From Pseudomonas sp. ML2-2023-3 (GTDB lineage: Bacteria > Pseudomonadota > Gammaproteobacteria > Pseudomonadales > Pseudomonadaceae): DNA of 64,000 nucleotides. Position numbers and translations under genes: made by a program. Below the pieces are notes generated by a model. It was not told the origin of the DNA, searched no databases, and saw only the letters and a list, made by a program, of their open reading frames with translations. Positions 47,643-56,562 of the stretch are shown piece by piece (the first letter of the stretch is position 1; every line of letters begins with the position of its first letter). The stretch is from NCBI RefSeq assembly GCF_037055275.1, contig NZ_CP146343.1, positions 4,462,001 through 4,526,000 of the forward strand. Direction: 5' to 3'.

Positions 47643-49118
47643 CTAAATAATTCTGCCAACAAGGACTTGAGAGGGAACGGCCTCGGCCGTATTGCCGGGC
47701 TCAAATCCACCGCCCAGGGCTTGCATCAGTTGTATCGAAAGGTCGATCTGCTCGGCATTCAGGTCCGCCAGCTGACGCTGAGCCAGAAGCAGTTGCTGCT
47801 CAATGCTGAGCACGTCCAGGTAGTTACCGACACCGGAGCCATAGCGCTGCAACACGGTATTGAACGAATCCTGAGCGATATCGGTTGCCCGCTGCTGGGC
47901 GTTGATTTGCTGCCCCACGGCACTCAGTTGAGCCAGGGTGTTACTGACATCGCCCAAGGCGCCCACGAGTATCTTGTTGTACTGCGCGACAGCCAGATCG
48001 TAATTGGCATCCTCGGCATCCAGCCCGGCGCGCAAACGCCCGCCATCAAAGATCGGCAGCGAAATGGCCGGGGCAATATTGAGAAAGCGACTGGCAGACC
48101 CGAACAACGCATCCCCCAACAGCGACTGAGTGCCTGCCGCCGCACTCAAGTTGAGATTGGGATAAAAGCGCGTCTTGGCCGCCGCAATATTTTTGCTTGC
48201 CGCCTCTACTCGCCAGCGCGCCGCCACCAGATCCGGGCGACGACCCAACAGCTCAGCCGGCAGAGTGCTCGGCAACGCCACGGCGCTCGGCGCCAGAATC
48301 TTCGGACGAGCAATATCAACTCCGCGATCCGGCCCCTTGCCCAGCAATACCGCAAGCGCGATGCGTGCACTTTTGAGTTGTTTTTCAGCGCTGATCAACT
48401 GCTCCTGAGAACTGGCCTCAAGGCTTTCGGTTTGCTGAAACTGGTAGTGGCTGTCGATGCCGGCTTGCAGACGACGCTTGCTCAGCTCGAGCAATTTGCC
48501 GGTACGCTCCAGGTCATCCTTGGCCAGATCACGGACGACAAAGGCATGCCCGAGGCTGCTGTAACCCCGCGCCACATCAGCGGCCAGAGTCAGGCTTGCG
48601 GCCTGGCTGTCGACTTCGGCCGCGCGGGCTTCGCCCAACGCTGCCTCCCAGGCATCACGCTGGCCGCCCCACAGATCGAACGTGTAATTAAACGTCAGAC
48701 TGGCATCGCGCAAGGTGTCGTATCGACCACCCTGCCCGGTCGGATCTTGAGAACGCGACAAGCGCGAACGCGAGACATCGGCTTCGGCATCCAGGGTCGG
48801 CATGCGTGCGGCATTGGCCGCACCGGCCGCAGCAGTCGCCTGATGCGCACGAGCACTGGCTATTTGCATGTCCGGGCTGTCGCGCAAGGCTTCTTGAATC
48901 AGGCCATCCAGCTGCCCGTCCCCCAAACGCTTCCACCAGTCTTTTTCTGGCCAGGCTGCGGGTGTAACCGCAATGCCGTTGAGCGACTGGGCGGCCTTGA
49001 GGTTTTTCGCCTCCTGGCTTACGCCCACGGTGTTCAGACCGCTATAGCTGGCGCAACCCGCCAGTACCATCGACGTAAAAACCAGGCTCAGGCCTGTACG
49101 CAGCGTTATATGGCTCAT
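47643..49118 (-). CDS. Outer-membrane efflux channel lipoprotein (NodT/OprM type)
   Basis: A 491-residue protein with signal peptide and lipobox (SMVLAGC, cysteine about residue 22). It contains two outer-membrane-efflux repeats. Tell-tale pieces are DWWKRLGDGQLDGLI, LGRRPDLVAARWRVEAASKNIAAAK and ISLPIFDGGRLRAGLD. It forms the TolC-like exit duct for the EmrAB pump. Its start overlaps the stop of the MarR gene (ATGA-type, 49115-49118), so pump and repressor are co-translated. Confidence 0.94.
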   Translation of the reverse strand: MSHITLRTGLSLVFTSMVLAGCASYSGLNTVGVSQEAKNLKAAQSLNGIAVTPAAWPEKDWWKRLGDGQLDGLIQEALRDSPDMQIASARAHQATAAAGAANAARMPTLDAEADVSRSRLSRSQDPTGQGGRYDTLRDASLTFNYTFDLWGGQRDAWEAALGEARAAEVDSQAASLTLAADVARGYSSLGHAFVVRDLAKDDLERTGKLLELSKRRLQAGIDSHYQFQQTESLEASSQEQLISAEKQLKSARIALAVLLGKGPDRGVDIARPKILAPSAVALPSTLPAELLGRRPDLVAARWRVEAASKNIAAAKTRFYPNLNLSAAAGTQSLLGDALFGSASRFLNIAPAISLPIFDGGRLRAGLDAEDANYDLAVAQYNKILVGALGDVSNTLAQLSAVGQQINAQQRATDIAQDSFNTVLQRYGSGVGNYLDVLSIEQQLLLAQRQLADLNAEQIDLSIQLMQALGGGFEPGNTAEAVPSQVLVGRII

Positions 49119-49588
49119 TTTTCACCTAAACGCATGACAGTGATCGGATCACCCGCTGCCAGCAGTATTTTCTTGAGGATCTGTTCCAGGCTTTGCAACT
49201 CTTGCGGGCTAATGGCGCTTGCCAACTGATTCATCGCGTCAGCGCCAATCTGCGGCAATTGGCTGGCCAGCGCCTGCCCGTCGTCGGTCAACACCAGCCG
49301 CACCTGCCGCCGATCGGCTTCGGAACGCTGGCGCATCAACAGATTTTTTTGCTCGAGACGGTCAAGCATGCGGGTCATCGAGCCACTGTCCAGAGACAGG
49401 TGGCGGCAGAGTTCGGCCGGGGTATCGACGTCGTACTGGGCCATGATGATCAGAACCTTGAACTGCGCCGCCGTGATGCCGTAAGGCTCCATATGGCGGT
49501 CGATGATCCGGTCCTTGAGCATGGCCGTGCGCCCCAGGAGCATGCCCAGGGTGCAATTTTGGAAGTTATCGGGATGGAAATGCTTCAT
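49115..49588 (-). CDS. MarR family repressor of the efflux operon (EmrR-like)
   Basis: A 157-residue winged-helix protein. The DNA-binding core is TPAELCRHLSLDSGSMTRMLDRLEQKNLLMRQRSEADRRQVRLVLT (about 60-105), with the conserved DRR wing. Its place as first gene of the efflux operon and the large palindrome just upstream indicate autorepression relieved by drug binding, as in EmrR of E. coli. Confidence 0.93.
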   Translation of the reverse strand: MKHFHPDNFQNCTLGMLLGRTAMLKDRIIDRHMEPYGITAAQFKVLIIMAQYDVDTPAELCRHLSLDSGSMTRMLDRLEQKNLLMRQRSEADRRQVRLVLTDDGQALASQLPQIGADAMNQLASAISPQELQSLEQILKKILLAAGDPITVMRLGEK

Positions 49589-49603
49589 CAGGGCACCAGG
49601 AAG

Positions 49604-49645
49604 CTGCCTAGGCAGTAATGTTTCTAAATATTACTGTCTAGGCAG
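49604..49645. promoter_or_regulatory. Operator palindrome of the MarR-efflux operon
   Basis: CTGCCTAGGCAGTAAT (49604-49619) and ATTACTGTCTAGGCAG (49630-49645) form a 42-base inverted repeat with one mismatch. Each arm contains a CTGCCTAGGCAG-like dyad of its own, so two repressor dimers could bind. A further TAGGCAG half-site lies at 49665-49671. The block begins 15 bases upstream of the MarR start. Confidence 0.75.
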
Positions 49646-49702
49646 CTAATGTCAAGCCGATAATTAGGCAGCTATCTATCTGGCTGTAAGCATTCACCTT
49701 TT

Positions 49703-49850
49703 CTGTAGTCGCTGCCGAGGAACGAGGCTGCGATCGGCGGCGCAGCCGTCGAAAAACCTGAAATCGCGGTCTTTCTGTTAAATCGCGGATTCAGGCTTTT
49801 CGATTTCTTCGCAATCGATCGCAGCCGTCGTTCCTCGGCAGCGACTACAG
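49703..49850. repeat. 148-base inverted repeat element (CTGTAGTCGCTGCCGAGG type)
   Basis: The ends CTGTAGTCGCTGCCGAGGAA and TTCCTCGGCAGCGACTACAG are exact complements over 20 bases. Inner arms TCGAAAAACCTGAA and TTCAGGCTTTTCGA extend the fold nearly to the centre. The outer arm matches the repeat at 9941-10029. It lies between the MarR promoter and the miaE stop. Confidence 0.8.
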
Positions 49851-49853
49851 GAC

Positions 49854-50462
49854 TCATGCTTGGGTTGGCACACCACTGTGGAAGCGGAATTCAACATCCG
49901 GGGACTCGATCAACTCCTGCTCCGCAGCCCTCACCCGCTCGATGACCTGGGCAATATCCTTGGCGTCGCCATACTGATAGGCCAGTTTCAGATAGCCCTG
50001 AAAATGCCGGGCCTCGCTCTTGAGCAAACCAAAATAGAACTTGCCGAGTTCTTCGTCCAAATGAGGCACCAATGCTTCGAAACGCTCGCAACTGCGGGCT
50101 TCGATAAACGCGCCCACGACCAGCGTATCCACCAGCTTGACCGGCTCATGGTTGCGCACCACTTTGCGCAACCCCGAGGCATAGCGCCCGGCCGACAGCT
50201 GACGCAGCTCGATCTTGCGCCTTTTCATCAGGCGCATGACTTGCTCGTGATGCACCAGCTCTTCACGGGCCAGACGCGACATCATGTTGATCAGGTCGAC
50301 ATGGGAGTGGTACTTGGCAATCAGGCTAAGGGCCGTGCTGGCAGCCTTGAACTCACAGTTTTTGTGATCGATCAGCAAGGTTTCCTGATCGGCCAATGCC
50401 GCTGCGATCCAGCCGTCAGGCGTGCGGCAGCCCAGGAACTCATGAATTTCAGGAAGAATCAC
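49854..50462 (-). CDS. miaE: tRNA-(ms2io6A)-hydroxylase
   Basis: A 202-residue diiron protein. Iron ligands are expected in the CEFKAASTALSLIAKY, LAREELVHHEQVMRLM and SCERFEALVPHLDEE / EARHFQGYLKLA segments, which carry the paired E and ExxH motifs of the ferritin-like fold. It hydroxylates the isopentenyl group of ms2i6A37 in tRNA, needing oxygen. The start is taken as GTG at 50462 (MILPEIHEFLGCRTPDGW), seven bases after GGGAG; there is no in-frame ATG near the family start. Confidence 0.93.
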   Translation of the reverse strand: MILPEIHEFLGCRTPDGWIAAALADQETLLIDHKNCEFKAASTALSLIAKYHSHVDLINMMSRLAREELVHHEQVMRLMKRRKIELRQLSAGRYASGLRKVVRNHEPVKLVDTLVVGAFIEARSCERFEALVPHLDEELGKFYFGLLKSEARHFQGYLKLAYQYGDAKDIAQVIERVRAAEQELIESPDVEFRFHSGVPTQA

Positions 50463-50600
50463 GCGCACGCTCCCGACCAATGGGGATTGCACAGCTGACG
50501 GGCAGTGTTTTGAAAAATCGCTGACATGAGGCTCACAAAGACTGGATTGAGGCGAGCCGGGGATTATACGGGCCACGGAGCGCAGCACCAACGGCACAAC

Positions 50601-50650
50601 TTGATATGCATCAACACAGGTACAACGACTGAACAACTATAGTGATTACA
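50601..50650 (+). promoter_or_regulatory. ANR (FNR-type) box and promoter of the universal stress protein gene
   Basis: TTGATATGCATCAA (50601-50614) is an exact match to the TTGAT-N4-ATCAA ANR/FNR consensus. A TATAGT -10 (50638-50643) predicts a start near 50649, placing the box centre at -41.5, the class II activator position. This points to induction under low oxygen. Confidence 0.85.
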
Positions 50651-50682
50651 CGCCGCTTTTATTACTTGTGGAGTTACCGGTC

Positions 50683-51546
50683 ATGCACAGCATCAACAGC
50701 CTGTTGGTCGTCATCGAGCCCCATCTGATGGAAAGTCTCGCCCTCAAGCGCGCCAAACACATCGCCAGCCACACAAAAGCGCATTTGCACCTGTTGATCT
50801 GCGATAAAAAGCATGACCACTCAGCCCTGCTGAGCGTGCTTGAAAGCAGCCTGAAAAGTGAGGCCTACAGCGTCACCAGCGAGCAGGCCTGGCATGAAAG
50901 CCAGCACGCCACCATCATCAAGGTGCAGCAAGCCCACAACTGCGGGCTGGTGATCAAGCAACACGTACCCGACAACCCGCTGAAAAAAGTGCTGCTGACC
51001 CCCGAAGACTGGAAACTGCTGCGCTATTGCCCAAGCCCGGTATTGTTGGCCAAGACCGCTGAATCCTGGGAACACGGGGTCATATTGGCCGCCGTCGACG
51101 TGGGCAACAACGACCCTGAGCACATGGCCCTGCACTCAAGCATCGTTGACCACGGTTTTCGGATCGCCAGCATGGCCCATGCACAATTTCATGTCGTCAG
51201 CGCGCACCCCGCCCCTATGCTCGCCGCTGTCGACGCAGCCTACCCATTGGACACGCAACTGCAAGAAACCTACCGGGCAGAGTGCCGGGTGTTTCAGCAA
51301 CAGTGTGAAATTGACGACAGCCGCCTGCATATCGAGGAAGGCCCGGCAGACGTGATCATCCCACGGGTCGCCAAGGCCCTGGGTGCAGTGGTAACGGTCA
51401 TGGGCACAGTGGCGCGCACCGGGTTCTCGGGGGCATTGATCGGCAATACGGCCGAGGTGGTGATCGACAAGCTGGAAAGCGACATTCTGGTGCTCAAGCC
51501 CGAGGACATGATCGAGCACCTGGAAGAACTGGCGAATAAAGGCTGA
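50683..51546 (+). CDS. Universal stress protein (tandem Usp domains)
   Basis: A 287-residue cytosolic protein with two Usp domains (about 1-140 and 141-287). The second ends in the ATP-site pattern GTVARTGFSGALIGNTAE followed by ILVLKP. It resembles the UspE-like, ANR-dependent stress proteins that help P. aeruginosa survive without oxygen. The GTGGAG ahead of ATG 50683 is the ribosome site. An ANR box at -41.5 supports anaerobic control. Confidence 0.9.
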   Translation: MHSINSLLVVIEPHLMESLALKRAKHIASHTKAHLHLLICDKKHDHSALLSVLESSLKSEAYSVTSEQAWHESQHATIIKVQQAHNCGLVIKQHVPDNPLKKVLLTPEDWKLLRYCPSPVLLAKTAESWEHGVILAAVDVGNNDPEHMALHSSIVDHGFRIASMAHAQFHVVSAHPAPMLAAVDAAYPLDTQLQETYRAECRVFQQQCEIDDSRLHIEEGPADVIIPRVAKALGAVVTVMGTVARTGFSGALIGNTAEVVIDKLESDILVLKPEDMIEHLEELANKG

Positions 51547-51558
51547 TCGGCTGGCGAC

Positions 51559-52029
51559 CTATTCGCCAAACGCCTCTTTCAGAAACCCGGGAGCTATATA
51601 GCGCTGATAATGCGCTTCGGACAGGAGGAAAAATTCCCGATCAATGGCGTCACGCAACTCGGGCAGCGCCCAGCCACGAAACTCCGGCAGCAGCACCATG
51701 CCATAGAGCTCCAGCTGATTGATCACCCGCGCACCGCGGGCAATCAGCTGGTAGGCCCAGCAGTATTCGGACTGGTTGGGTACAAAGCGGATCTTGCGTG
51801 CCACCAGTTGGTCACGCAGCGTAGCCCGGTCGAATACCTCGACCTTGCCGGCCATCACCTGCACCAAAAGCTGCTCAAGACGACGCCACACAGCACGTTT
51901 TTCTTCCTCGTTGTAACCGTTCCAATTGATCACTTCATGGTGAAAACGCTTGCAACCACGGCACACGAGGTCGCCGTAGACCGTTGAGCAAAGGCCTATG
52001 CAGGGGGTCTTGATGGTTTGATTGGACAT
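51559..52029 (-). CDS. DUF1289 domain protein
   Basis: A 156-residue protein. The N-terminal DUF1289 part has CIGLCSTVYGDLVCRGCKRFHHEVINW (residues 8-34), four cysteines that probably bind metal. The remaining 110 residues are a helical domain without a family I know. Its neighbours (universal stress protein and acnB) are the same in P. aeruginosa. The start MSNQTIKTPCIG is preferred to the ATG five codons earlier because family members start just before the cysteine motif. Confidence 0.82.
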   Translation of the reverse strand: MSNQTIKTPCIGLCSTVYGDLVCRGCKRFHHEVINWNGYNEEEKRAVWRRLEQLLVQVMAGKVEVFDRATLRDQLVARKIRFVPNQSEYCWAYQLIARGARVINQLELYGMVLLPEFRGWALPELRDAIDREFFLLSEAHYQRYIAPGFLKEAFGE

Positions 52030-52116
52030 GGCGAAATAGAGCACTGCAGAACGAAACAGGTGGCCATGTTAGCCCTTTGTCTAACGCAGATCACCCCTCA
52101 ACCTTCAGGGGCTAAC

Positions 52117-52145
52117 TTACCTTTAACAAGTTTTTACCGTAGAAT
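52117..52145 (+). promoter_or_regulatory. Candidate acnB promoter
   Basis: TTACCT (52117-52122) and TAGAAT (52140-52145) are 17 bases apart, close to the sigma-70 layout. Transcription would start near 52152 and place the folded element at 52177-52316 in the 5' leader. The -35 match is weak. Confidence 0.4.
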
Positions 52146-52176
52146 CGGTCTGCCTTTTAAGGCGCCAATGTCCGTT

Positions 52177-52316
52177 AGAAGCTGTTTTCAAAGCGTCACG
52201 AGCACAGTTGATCCCGAAGAACGGTGTTGGTGAAGGGTATTTGCACTGCAGATACCCGCACCAACATTCATCATCTCCCCCCGTTCGGAAGGCGTAAAAC
52301 TTTGAAAACAGCTTCT
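52177..52316 (+). repeat. Folded 140-base element upstream of acnB
   Basis: Outer arms of 17 bases, AGAAGCTGTTTTCAAAG (52177-52193) and CTTTGAAAACAGCTTCT (52300-52316), are perfectly complementary. Inside, TGTTGGTG (52225-52232) with GGGTAT (52235-52240) pairs with ATACCC (52252-52257) and CACCAACA (52259-52266) around a small loop. CCGAAGAACGG-like and CCGTTCGG pieces can pair between the two. The outer ends are flanked by GTT on both sides. It could be a structured leader or small RNA, or a miniature inverted-repeat transposable element. I do not recognise a named family. Confidence 0.7.
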
Positions 52317-52436
52317 GTTGGGAATCCTTGCAACTCTGGCTAAGCGGCTCAAAAAGCCCCCATGCGCATGAGTGCTCGGCATTCCTGGATGAGCGTCCCG
52401 GACACCCATTTGGGACCAATGATGAGGGTAATAACT

Positions 52437-55037
52437 GTGCTTGAAGCCTACCGCAAACATATCGAAGAGCGCGCAGCACTGGGTATCGTTCCCCAGCCGC
52501 TAAACGCCGAACAAACCGCATCTCTGGTTGAGCTGCTGAAAAACCCGCCAGCTGGTGAAGAAGAATTCCTCGTTGACCTGATCACCAACCGCATTCCGCC
52601 GGGTGTTGATGAAGCGGCCTATGTAAAAGCAGGCTTCCTGTCCGCCATCGCCAAAGGTGAAGCGACTTCCCCACTGATCAGCAAAAAGCGCGCTGTAGAA
52701 CTGCTTGGCACCATGCAAGGCGGCTACAACATCGTGACGCTGGTCGAGATGCTGGATGACGCAGAGCTGGCACCGGTTGCCGCCGAGCAACTCAAGCACA
52801 CCCTGCTAATGTTTGACGCCTTCCACGACGTCGCTGAAAAAGCCAAAAACGGCAATGTCCACGCTAAAGCCGTGGTGCAATCCTGGGCTGACGGCGAGTG
52901 GTTCAAGAACCGCCCTGTACTGGCTGACAAAATCAGCCTGCGCGTGTTCAAGGTCACTGGCGAAACCAACACCGACGACCTGTCGCCTGCACCGGACGCC
53001 TGGTCGCGCCCTGACATCCCGCTGCACGCCCTGGCCATGCTGAAAATGGCTCGCGACGGCATCGTGCCGGACGTTCAAGGCTCCATCGGTCCGATGAAGC
53101 AAATCGAAGAAATGCGCAACGCAGGCTTCCCTATTGCCTACGTCGGCGACGTGGTCGGTACCGGTTCGTCGCGTAAATCGGCCACCAACTCCGTACTGTG
53201 GTTCTTCGGCGACGACGTTCCTTACGTACCGAACAAGCGTGCCGGTGGTTTCTGCTTCGGCAGCAAAATCGCTCCGATCTTCTACAACACCATGGAAGAT
53301 GCTGGCGCACTGCCAATCGAGTTCGATGTTTCCAACATCAACATGGGCGACGTGATCGACCTGTACCCGCACGCTGGCAAAGTCTGCAAGCACGGTACCG
53401 ACGAAGTCATCACTACCTTCGAAATGAAGACCCCGGTTCTGTTGGACGAAGTTCGCGCTGGCGGCCGTATCCCCCTGATCATTGGCCGCGGCCTGACCGA
53501 GAAGGCTCGCGCTGAACTGGGCCTGGCTCCATCCGACCTGTTCAAAAAGCCTGAAGCACCTATTGAAAGCACCAAGGGTTTCACCCTGGCGCAGAAAATG
53601 GTCGGCAAGGCTTGCGGCGTGACCGGCGTTCGTCCGGGCACTTACTGCGAACCGAAGATGACCACCGTAGGTTCTCAGGACACCACCGGTCCAATGACCC
53701 GTGACGAACTGAAAGACCTGGCGTGCCTGGGCTTCTCCGCTGATCTGGTAATGCAGTCGTTCTGCCATACCGCGGCCTATCCAAAGCCGATCGACGTCAC
53801 CACCCACCACACCCTGCCTGATTTCATCATGACCCGCGGCGGTGTTTCCCTGCGTCCGGGCGACGGCATTATCCACAGCTGGCTGAACCGCATGCTGCTG
53901 CCGGATACCGTCGGCACAGGTGGTGACTCCCACACCCGCTTCCCGATGGGCATCTCGTTCCCGGCCGGTTCCGGCCTGGTAGCGTTCGCCGCAGCCACTG
54001 GCGTAATGCCACTGGACATGCCGGAGTCGGTTCTGGTTCGCTTCAAAGGCGAAATGCAACCGGGCATCACCTTGCGTGACCTGGTACACGCCATCCCTTA
54101 CGTCGCCATCCAGAAAGGCCTGCTGACGGTAGAGAAGAAAGGCAAGATCAACGAATTCTCGGGTCGCATCCTGGAAATCGAAGGTCTGGACAACCTGAGC
54201 ATCGAGCAGGCATTCGAACTGTCCGACGCCTCGGCAGAGCGTTCGGCTGCTGGCTGCACCATCAAGCTGTCCAAAGAGTCCATCACCGAATACCTGAACT
54301 CCAACATCACCCTGCTGCGCTGGATGATCGGTGAAGGTTACGGCGACGCTCGTACCCTTGAGCGTCGTGCTCAAGCGATGGAAGCCTGGGTAGCCAACCC
54401 TGAGCTGATGGAAGCCGATGCTGACGCCGAATACGCGCACATCATCGAAATCGATCTGGCTGACATCAAAGAGCCTGTGCTCTGCGCGCCAAATGACCCG
54501 GATGACGCCCGTCTGCTGTCCACCGTTGCCGGTGAGAAGATCGACGAAGTGTTCATCGGTTCGTGCATGACCAACATCGGCCACTTCCGCGCTGCGGGCA
54601 AGTTGCTGGACAAGGTCAAAGGTCAGCTGCCAACTCGTCTGTGGCTGTCGCCGCCGACCAAGATGGACGCTCACCAGTTGACCGAAGAAGGCTACTACGG
54701 CATCTACGGCAAAGCTGGCGCACGCATGGAAATGCCGGGCTGCTCCCTGTGCATGGGTAACCAGGCACGTGTAGAGCCGAACTCGACTGTTGTGTCGACT
54801 TCGACCCGTAACTTCCCGAACCGTCTGGGTGACGGCGCGAACGTTTACCTGGCTTCGGCCGAGTTGGCGTCGGTTGCCTCGATCCTGGGTCGCCTGCCTT
54901 CCGTTGAGGAATACATGGCCTACGCGGCAGAGATCAACACCATGGCAGCGGACGTATACCGCTACCTGAGCTTTGATCAGATCGCCGAATTCCGTGAAGC
55001 GGCTGCAAATGCCAACATTCCGGTTATTCAAGCGTAA
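52437..55037 (+). CDS. acnB: Aconitate hydratase B (bifunctional 2-methylisocitrate dehydratase)
   Basis: An 866-residue aconitase of the B type, with the N-terminal HEAT-like domain ([21 protein letters not shown]) ahead of the swivel domain, the reverse of AcnA order. Iron-sulphur cysteines are in [12 protein letters not shown] and [10 protein letters not shown]. It converts citrate to isocitrate in the citric acid cycle. The start is GTG at 52437 with GAGGG eight bases upstream; the in-frame ATGs before it lack a site. AcnB is a known target class of PrrF-type iron-sparing RNAs, and a PrrF gene lies at 6257. Confidence 0.96.
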   Translation: MLEAYRKHIEERAALGIVPQPLNAEQTASLVELLKNPPAGEEEFLVDLITNRIPPGVDEAAYVKAGFLSAIAKGEATSPLISKKRAVELLGTMQGGYNIVTLVEMLDDAELAPVAAEQLKHTLLMFDAFHDVAEKAKNGNVHAKAVVQSWADGEWFKNRPVLADKISLRVFKVTGETNTDDLSPAPDAWSRPDIPLHALAMLKMARDGIVPDVQGSIGPMKQIEEMRNAGFPIAYVGDVVGTGSSRKSATNSVLWFFGDDVPYVPNKRAGGFCFGSKIAPIFYNTMEDAGALPIEFDVSNINMGDVIDLYPHAGKVCKHGTDEVITTFEMKTPVLLDEVRAGGRIPLIIGRGLTEKARAELGLAPSDLFKKPEAPIESTKGFTLAQKMVGKACGVTGVRPGTYCEPKMTTVGSQDTTGPMTRDELKDLACLGFSADLVMQSFCHTAAYPKPIDVTTHHTLPDFIMTRGGVSLRPGDGIIHSWLNRMLLPDTVGTGGDSHTRFPMGISFPAGSGLVAFAAATGVMPLDMPESVLVRFKGEMQPGITLRDLVHAIPYVAIQKGLLTVEKKGKINEFSGRILEIEGLDNLSIEQAFELSDASAERSAAGCTIKLSKESITEYLNSNITLLRWMIGEGYGDARTLERRAQAMEAWVANPELMEADADAEYAHIIEIDLADIKEPVLCAPNDPDDARLLSTVAGEKIDEVFIGSCMTNIGHFRAAGKLLDKVKGQLPTRLWLSPPTKMDAHQLTEEGYYGIYGKAGARMEMPGCSLCMGNQARVEPNSTVVSTSTRNFPNRLGDGANVYLASAELASVASILGRLPSVEEYMAYAAEINTMAADVYRYLSFDQIAEFREAAANANIPVIQA

Positions 55038-55052
55038 GCTGATGCAGTAACG

Positions 55053-55090
55053 AAAAAGCCCCGACTCTCACTGCAGAGCCGGGGCTTTTT
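55053..55090 (+). terminator. Bidirectional terminator after acnB
   Basis: AAAAAGCCCCG and CGGGGCTTTTT arms around an 16-base loop, with A and T runs outside, between convergent acnB and perM. Confidence 0.88.
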
Positions 55091-55110
55091 CATGTCCGCG
55101 ATTCAGGTGT

Positions 55111-56181
55111 TTACAGCAGTGGAGCCACAACTTGCTGCTCCCGTGGCCAGGCATCCAGCACCGCCTTGAACAGCGTCGCCAGCGGGATTGCAAAAAACAC
55201 CCCCCAGAAACCCCACAACCCGCCAAACAACAGCACCGCACAAATGATTGCCACCGGGTGCAGGCTCACAGCCTCGGAGAACAGCAGCGGTACCAGCACG
55301 TTGCCGTCCAGGGTCTGGATGATCCCGTAGACAGCCATCAGATAGATAAACTGATCACTCCAGCCCCACTGGAACAACGCGATCAACAGCACCGGCACCG
55401 TCACCACCACGGCCCCCACATAGGGCACCACCACCGAAATCCCCACCAGCAACGCCAGCAAGGCCGAATAATTAAGGCCCATGGTGACAAATGCGATGTA
55501 CGTCACGCCGCCGCAAATAATGATCTCGATGACCTTGCCGCGAATGTAATTCGCGATCTGGCGGTTCATTTCTTGCGCCACACGGGTAATCAACGCCCGC
55601 TCGCGAGGCAGATAACCACGCACCCAACGGCCGATCAGCGCCCGGTCCTTGAGGAAGAAAAACACCAGGATCGGCACCAGCACCAGATAAATCATGATGT
55701 TGACCAACAGCGGCAGACTGGACAGTGAAAAGGTCAGCGCCAGTTGCCCGAACTTGCCGATTTCACCCCGGGCCACTTCGATGGCTTGCAGCACCTGCTC
55801 ATCCGAAACCAGATGCGGATAGCGCTCGGGCAACAGCAACAACAGCGATTGCCATTTTGCGAGCATGCCCGGCAGCTCATTGAACAGCGTGATCAGTTGA
55901 TGCCAAAGCAAAGGCACCACCACCACAAGAAACACCAGCAACAACCCCATGAACAATGCAAACACCAGCCCGACCGCTGCGGCGGCGGGCACTCTCAGGC
56001 GCTCCAGAGCAACCACCAGGCCCTGCATCAGATACGCCAGCACCATGCCCGCCAACACGGGCGCCAACATGCCGCCCAATGTCAGCACAGCGGTAAATGC
56101 CAGCACCAGCAAGACCGCCAGTACAACCGCTTCCTCATCAGAGAAATAGCGCTGAACCCAACCACGTAGAACCTTGAACAT
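55111..56181 (-). CDS. AI-2E family transporter (PerM-like permease)
   Basis: A 356-residue inner-membrane protein with about seven or eight hydrophobic helices. It has the family features of long N-terminal paired helices, a periplasmic helical region (about 90-150) and the conserved IPYVGAVVVTVPVLLIALFQWG and DGNVLVPLLFSEAVSLHPVAII segments. Members include TqsA and PerM; the substrate is not certain for this branch. ATG at 56181 is chosen over the TTG one codon upstream. It lies between acnB and tusA and probably shares the tusA transcript. Confidence 0.87.
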   Translation of the reverse strand: MFKVLRGWVQRYFSDEEAVVLAVLLVLAFTAVLTLGGMLAPVLAGMVLAYLMQGLVVALERLRVPAAAAVGLVFALFMGLLLVFLVVVVPLLWHQLITLFNELPGMLAKWQSLLLLLPERYPHLVSDEQVLQAIEVARGEIGKFGQLALTFSLSSLPLLVNIMIYLVLVPILVFFFLKDRALIGRWVRGYLPRERALITRVAQEMNRQIANYIRGKVIEIIICGGVTYIAFVTMGLNYSALLALLVGISVVVPYVGAVVVTVPVLLIALFQWGWSDQFIYLMAVYGIIQTLDGNVLVPLLFSEAVSLHPVAIICAVLLFGGLWGFWGVFFAIPLATLFKAVLDAWPREQQVVAPLL

Positions 56182-56202
56182 CAATATTCCTTAAACCGGG
56201 AC

Positions 56203-56442
56203 TCAGGCCTTGCGTAGCCAGTAGCGATAGGTACCCGCATTTTCTTCTTCACGCAGCAGTTCATGCCCTGCCAAGCGCGCGAAGGTACGAAAGTCACGCT
56301 GTGAACCCCCATCCGTGGCGATGACCTTAAGGACCTGACCACTGCTCATTTTGTTCAACGCCATCTTGGCCTTGAGCAATGGCAACGGACAATCAAGGCC
56401 CGCTGCGTCCAGTTCAGCATCATGGGCCAACGCATCAGTCAT
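56203..56442 (-). CDS. tusA: Sulfur carrier protein TusA
   Basis: A 79-residue SirA-like protein. The active cysteine lies in the CPLPLLKAKMALNKM motif near residue 18, followed by GQVLKVIATDGGSQRDF. It relays sulfur from the cysteine desulfurase to tRNA thiolation and cofactor pathways. The ATG at 56442 has GGAGAAG upstream. In P. aeruginosa the same tusA-bepA-nadA neighbourhood exists and the TusA there is linked to molybdenum cofactor function; that role is inference for this copy. Confidence 0.9.
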   Translation of the reverse strand: MTDALAHDAELDAAGLDCPLPLLKAKMALNKMSSGQVLKVIATDGGSQRDFRTFARLAGHELLREEENAGTYRYWLRKA

Positions 56443-56562
56443 TACGTACTTCTCCAGATAGGGCATTTTTTATGCCGGCTAGAATACCCCAAGCAGAGCC
56501 GCCACTGGTCGCCAGCCGAGTGTCCAGCTACAGTAAGCGCTTTACCGACCAGAGCTCTGTGC

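Noticed and set aside
47142..49229. A 695-codon open frame on the plus strand opposite the efflux genes
   Set aside because: It is antisense to the OMF and emrA genes. Its composition (rich in R, Q, H) is that of a shadow frame.
52806..55031. A 741-codon open frame antisense to acnB
   Set aside because: It results from the codon bias of a highly expressed gene; no motif or start signal.
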